A DNA stretch of 64,000 nucleotides from Lamellibrachia columna (Eukaryota > Annelida > Polychaeta > Sabellida > Siboglinidae). The stretch is taken from the NCBI GenBank assembly GCA_963662155.1, contig OY759272.1, forward strand, positions 47,893,899 through 47,957,898. The letters run 5' to 3'. The notes under the pieces are model-generated. The model saw only the letters and a program-made list of their open reading frames with translations, had not been told where the DNA came from and ran no database searches. Shown here piece by piece: positions 60,689 to 64,000 of the stretch. Made by a program: the position numbers and the translations under genes. How positions within the stretch are numbered: position 1 is the first letter of the stretch; each line of letters opens with the position of its first letter.

Positions 60689-61592
60689 CTTCAGACAATG
60701 TCACATGAATGTTTATTTTTACAGAAACGTATCAATCTACTTTCCATGATAGAAACATATAATATAAAATGAATATAAATAAAATGTAATTACAGTGGAC
60801 TCAGTGGACTGTAGGTTAGTGTTTTGACATGAAAAATTATGCATTTTACAGGTAAAATACAAAAATATTATTGACTGGAGCTGTTGCCACGCAAACAAGC
60901 CCTCATAAGATTTATGTAATTAAGTTGTGACTTTAATTTTCTATCTAAGCTAATTTTTTTAGAATAACAATTTACAAAATTTTGTAGTGACTGTGCACTG
61001 GAACTCTGGGCTCCTAATGTTTTAATAAATGTTTGTGCTGTGTCAGTTAGGTTCCTGTATATGTGTATGTATGTTGTAGCCTCACTTTTAATGGAAGTTG
61101 CCTGTAGCACTCACCAAGTTGGCTATCTTTAACTACCTCTTTGGTAGTGTGTACAGTTCGGTTAATAGAAGAGTGCATTGTTTTGTTAAAATCACTGGAA
61201 TATTTTACTTTTATTATTAGATCAAGTAACTTGCGAAACTGAATAGTCTTATCTTACAGTATTTACAGGCTTTTGTCATTTTCATTGATTTTTGATCAGT
61301 CCCAGTAAAAAATTATATGAAGTGGTTTGTCCAATGATTTCATCAAAATTAAATAAGACGCATGCACAAATGGGACATCATGTCGCGGTCGATACTAGAC
61401 AGGTTGCTTTTTCGCAAAAGGATTCTGAAATGAGATGAGTGAAAACATCAAATTGAGGGACCTTTAAACAATTACAATCTCTGAAGCCAATATTGTGTTA
61501 TCTCCCTTGCCTCAGTGTTCCTAGACATGCACCTGGGAACATTTAGAACATCAAGTGTCCCTAAACTAGTTGACATCTCTATGAAAGTATAC
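60689..61592. other. Intron of the unrecognised gene
   Basis: About 0.9 kb. The minus strand has an 80-codon open frame at 60868-61110 (ATSIKSEATTYIHIYRNLTD ... LMRACLRGNSSSQ) that looks protein-like but lacks clear splice support; it could be an alternative exon or a remnant. Confidence 0.4.
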
Positions 61593-61768
61593 CTCCATGG
61601 TGGTGTATAGGCCGGGGAGAAAATCGCCTTCACAAAGGTCTGCGTACGTCCGCTCTTTGTTGATGTTGTCATAGTAGATGCTAAGTGTGGCCTGGCTAGG
61701 GTCGAGATGTTGCAACATGTCTACTATCAAGGGTAGCCTTGGACAAATGATCAGCAGTGAGCGGGTGG
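61593..61768 (-). CDS. Penultimate exon of the unrecognised gene
   Basis: 176 bases encoding ATRSLLIICPRLPLIVDMLQ, HLDPSQATLSIYYDNINKER, TYADLCEGDFLPGLYTTME. The acceptor is TTTCCAG|CC and the donor GAG|GTATAC. The two leading bases complete the codon begun by the exon at 63412. Alternating hydrophobic residues suggest an alpha/beta domain; no family motif is recognised. Confidence 0.75.
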
Positions 61769-62205
61769 CTGGAAACACAATCACATTGGAAACACATTAA
61801 CAACTGGAAATGTTCATCATGTTTTCTTTGGAGAAACAAGCATTGTAGCATCATTACAAGGTGATTTACGGATGTAAAGAGATATACTACACTTGTAAAA
61901 TTTGGAAACAGAACTGCTGGAATCAGATAAAATATATATTGGAATAAGATTTTATGAACTGAAGTAAAACACACGTTAGCGAAAACCTTGAAAAGATTCC
62001 GAAAACAACTTCTGTTAAAGCAAGATTTCAACAAAGTGTTGTAATTATTGAACATTCCAGAAACTAGACAAAGCTACAGGAAAAGAATTTGAGAATGACA
62101 GTCTTTGTTTCAAGAACCACTGTGTGCAGGAAAAGAATTTGAGAATGAACTGAAGCTAAGGGATGGTTTCACTTTGACAAACACTGTCTGACTTTGTTTC
62201 AAGAA
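61769..62205. other. Intron of the unrecognised gene
   Basis: AT-rich spacer. A 20-bp segment CAGGAAAAGAATTTGAGAAT occurs twice (62078 and 62127). Confidence 0.45.
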
Positions 62206-62206
62206 C

Positions 62207-62315
<109 letters not shown>

Positions 62316-62344
62316 TATTTGAACCCACATTCAACAGACCTACA

Positions 62345-63140
62345 GACATAGCAGCTGTGTCTATGTGCACACACATTCAACACAACTACAGACATAGCAG
62401 CTGTGTCTATGTGCACACACATTCAACACAACTACAGCAATAGCAGCTGTGTCTATGTGCACACACATTCAACACAACTACAGCAATAGCAGCTGTGTCT
62501 ATGTGCACACACATTCAACACAACTACAGACACAGCAGCTGTGTCTATGTGCACCCACATTCAACACAACTACAGACGTAGCAGCTATGTCTATGTGCAC
62601 TCACATTCAGCACAATTACAGACACAGCAGTTGTGTCTATGTGCACTCACATTCAACACAACTACAGACACAGCAGCTGTGTCTATGTGCACCCACATTC
62701 AACACAACTACATACATAGCAGCTGTGTCTATGTGCACTCACATTCAACACAACTACAGACATAGCAGCTGTGTCTATGTGCACTCACATTCAGCACAAT
62801 TACAGACACAGCAGCTGTGTCTATGTGCACTCACATTCAGCACAATTACAGACACAGCAGCTGTGTCTATGTGCACTCACATTCAACACAACTACAGACA
62901 CAGCAGCTGTGTCTATGTGCACCCACATTCAACACAACTACAGACATAGCAGCTGTGTCTATGTGCACTCACATTCAACACAACTACAGACATAGCAGCT
63001 GTGTCTATGTGCACTCACATTCAACACAACTACAGCCATAGCAGCTGTGTCTATGTGCACCCACATTCAACACAACTACAGACACAGCAGCTGTGTCTAT
63101 GTGCACCCACATTCAACACAACTACAGACACAGCAGCTGT
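62345..63140. repeat. 46-bp minisatellite
   Basis: About 17 copies of AGCAGCTGTGTCTATGTGCA, CACACATTCAACACAACTAC, AGACAT with variants CACCC/CACTC and CAGCAATTAC. Confidence 0.96.
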
Positions 63141-63411
63141 AGTGAGAAACCACCACACAATTGTCTAATCTATGTGAACATTACAGGAAACATAAATACA
63201 CATATGGTTGGCACTTTGTTTATAAATAATAAAATGAACACAAGTTAATTATACATTTTCTCAATGTTAGGATGTTTAAAAAACAATGTAGTACATTTGG
63301 TGTGTTAATCAGATTTTTTTATTCTATACAGCTTCAAAAATATATCTCCTTTATTAATTTATTATAGTATTCATATATACCTGACACATTATATATATAT
63401 ACTATTCTTAC
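63141..63411. other. Intron of the unrecognised gene, no feature
   Basis: AT-rich spacer between the 46-bp array and the small exon. Confidence 0.4.
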
Positions 63412-63450
63412 CTTTATTGGATGCTGAGTCATCCAGTTGTGGCTGAGACT
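63412..63450 (-). CDS. Small upstream exon of the unrecognised gene
   Basis: 39 bases, TTTGTAG|AG ... AATAAAG|GTAAGA, encoding SQPQLDDSASNK with a split codon at both ends. Only splice signals and matching phase with the next exon support it. Further upstream exons must lie right of the window. Confidence 0.5.
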
Positions 63451-63569
63451 CTACAAATAATACAGGAGGCATCTACATGCAATGTCTGTCATCAAATATA
63501 TAAATGTGTGTGTGTGTGCCTGCATGCATATGCATGTGTGTGTATGCAATGTGTGCAAACATGCATGAG

Positions 63570-64000
63570 CAGTGGTGGATCAACCAATAGGCACTACAGG
63601 CACGTGCCTAGGGCCCACGAAGGCAAGGGACCCACGAAAATAGCCGAGCATATTTTTGTAGACTGAATGTTCCCGAAAACCAGCTACGTTTTGGCATATC
63701 CTGATGTAGGCCTTACATGTTTTAATGTTTTTAAAGACATCGTACAGGTGTTATTAAGGAGTGATCATTATTTATCATGGTGCGAATGAGGGGGACATAT
63801 TGGTTGGATTTGAAATCCAACTCACCCCAAAATCCTGTGTACTAAAAACTGAGCCCTCCATTCATTCCTTGGCTCCCCTCCTGATAAGTTATGGCCGCTC
63901 CCTGTTTTCAGCTGTGCTTTCAGAAATGGCAACCACGAAGTGCGAACAGTGATGTGAACAAGTTGTGGTCGGGTAATGTGGCATGTTTTATTGCAGGAAC
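63570..64000. mobile_element. Terminus of an hAT-type element, runs off the window
   Basis: Begins CAGTGGTGGATCAACCAATA followed by GGCACTACAGGCACGTGCCT and AGGGCCCACG. This CAGTGGYGGATC...GCCTAGGGCCC layout is the kind of end I know from hAT elements whose transposase is of the zinc-finger MYM type, like the fragment at 46322. The other end is not in the window. Confidence 0.5.

Noticed and set aside
60868..61110. 80-codon minus-strand frame as an extra exon of the unrecognised gene
   Set aside because: It looks protein-like but lacks a good acceptor and would end the protein before the better-supported terminal exon; kept only as a note.

Overview
The window is metazoan nuclear DNA, probably from a marine invertebrate. 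Its main gene is broken into 25 recognisable coding exons with GT-AG junctions, and its introns are crowded with minisatellites and with CR1-like, RTE-like, Ty3/gypsy and hAT elements. Amphioxus is my best guess. The reason is the pattern of minisatellites lying across exon-intron borders, which I remember being reported for an amphioxus Adh gene; that is from memory and not proven here.

1-38.4 kb, minus strand: one gene for the P5A-type ATPase ATP13A1 (the ER transmembrane-helix dislocase). All 25 exons present join in frame to 1081 codons. They carry the [31 protein letters not shown] and GDGTND motifs. The last coding exon (roughly 80 residues by comparison with the human protein) lies beyond the left edge. 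The introns hold large tandem arrays (19, 34, 36, 42, 43, 45, 47, 67 and 84 bp units), an hAT-type element with an 8-bp target duplication, a pogo/mariner-like MITE, a long-arm foldback element, a 5'-truncated RTE-like LINE with a 13-bp target duplication, and CR1 fragments. At least seven splice borders of this gene are overlapped or abutted by tandem repeats built from the border itself.

38.4-54.8 kb: a transposon graveyard. It contains the ATP13A1 promoter side, a 5'-truncated CR1-like LINE, a decayed Ty3/gypsy element without visible LTRs, an hAT transposase fragment, and an old LINE split by a full-length CR1-like LINE (49871-54243) flanked by the 7-bp duplication AAATATT. That LINE has two long open frames. 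ORF1 ends on the heptamer T TTA AAC directly before its stop, and ORF2 has no ATG before its endonuclease domain, so a -1 ribosomal frameshift probably links them.

54.8-64 kb: minisatellites and a compound array (55.9-59.7 kb), then three exons on the minus strand that end an unrecognised second gene (stop at 60542), a (GT)n tract, a 46-bp minisatellite, and the terminus of another hAT-type element running off the right edge.

No rRNA, tRNA or CRISPR feature was found.
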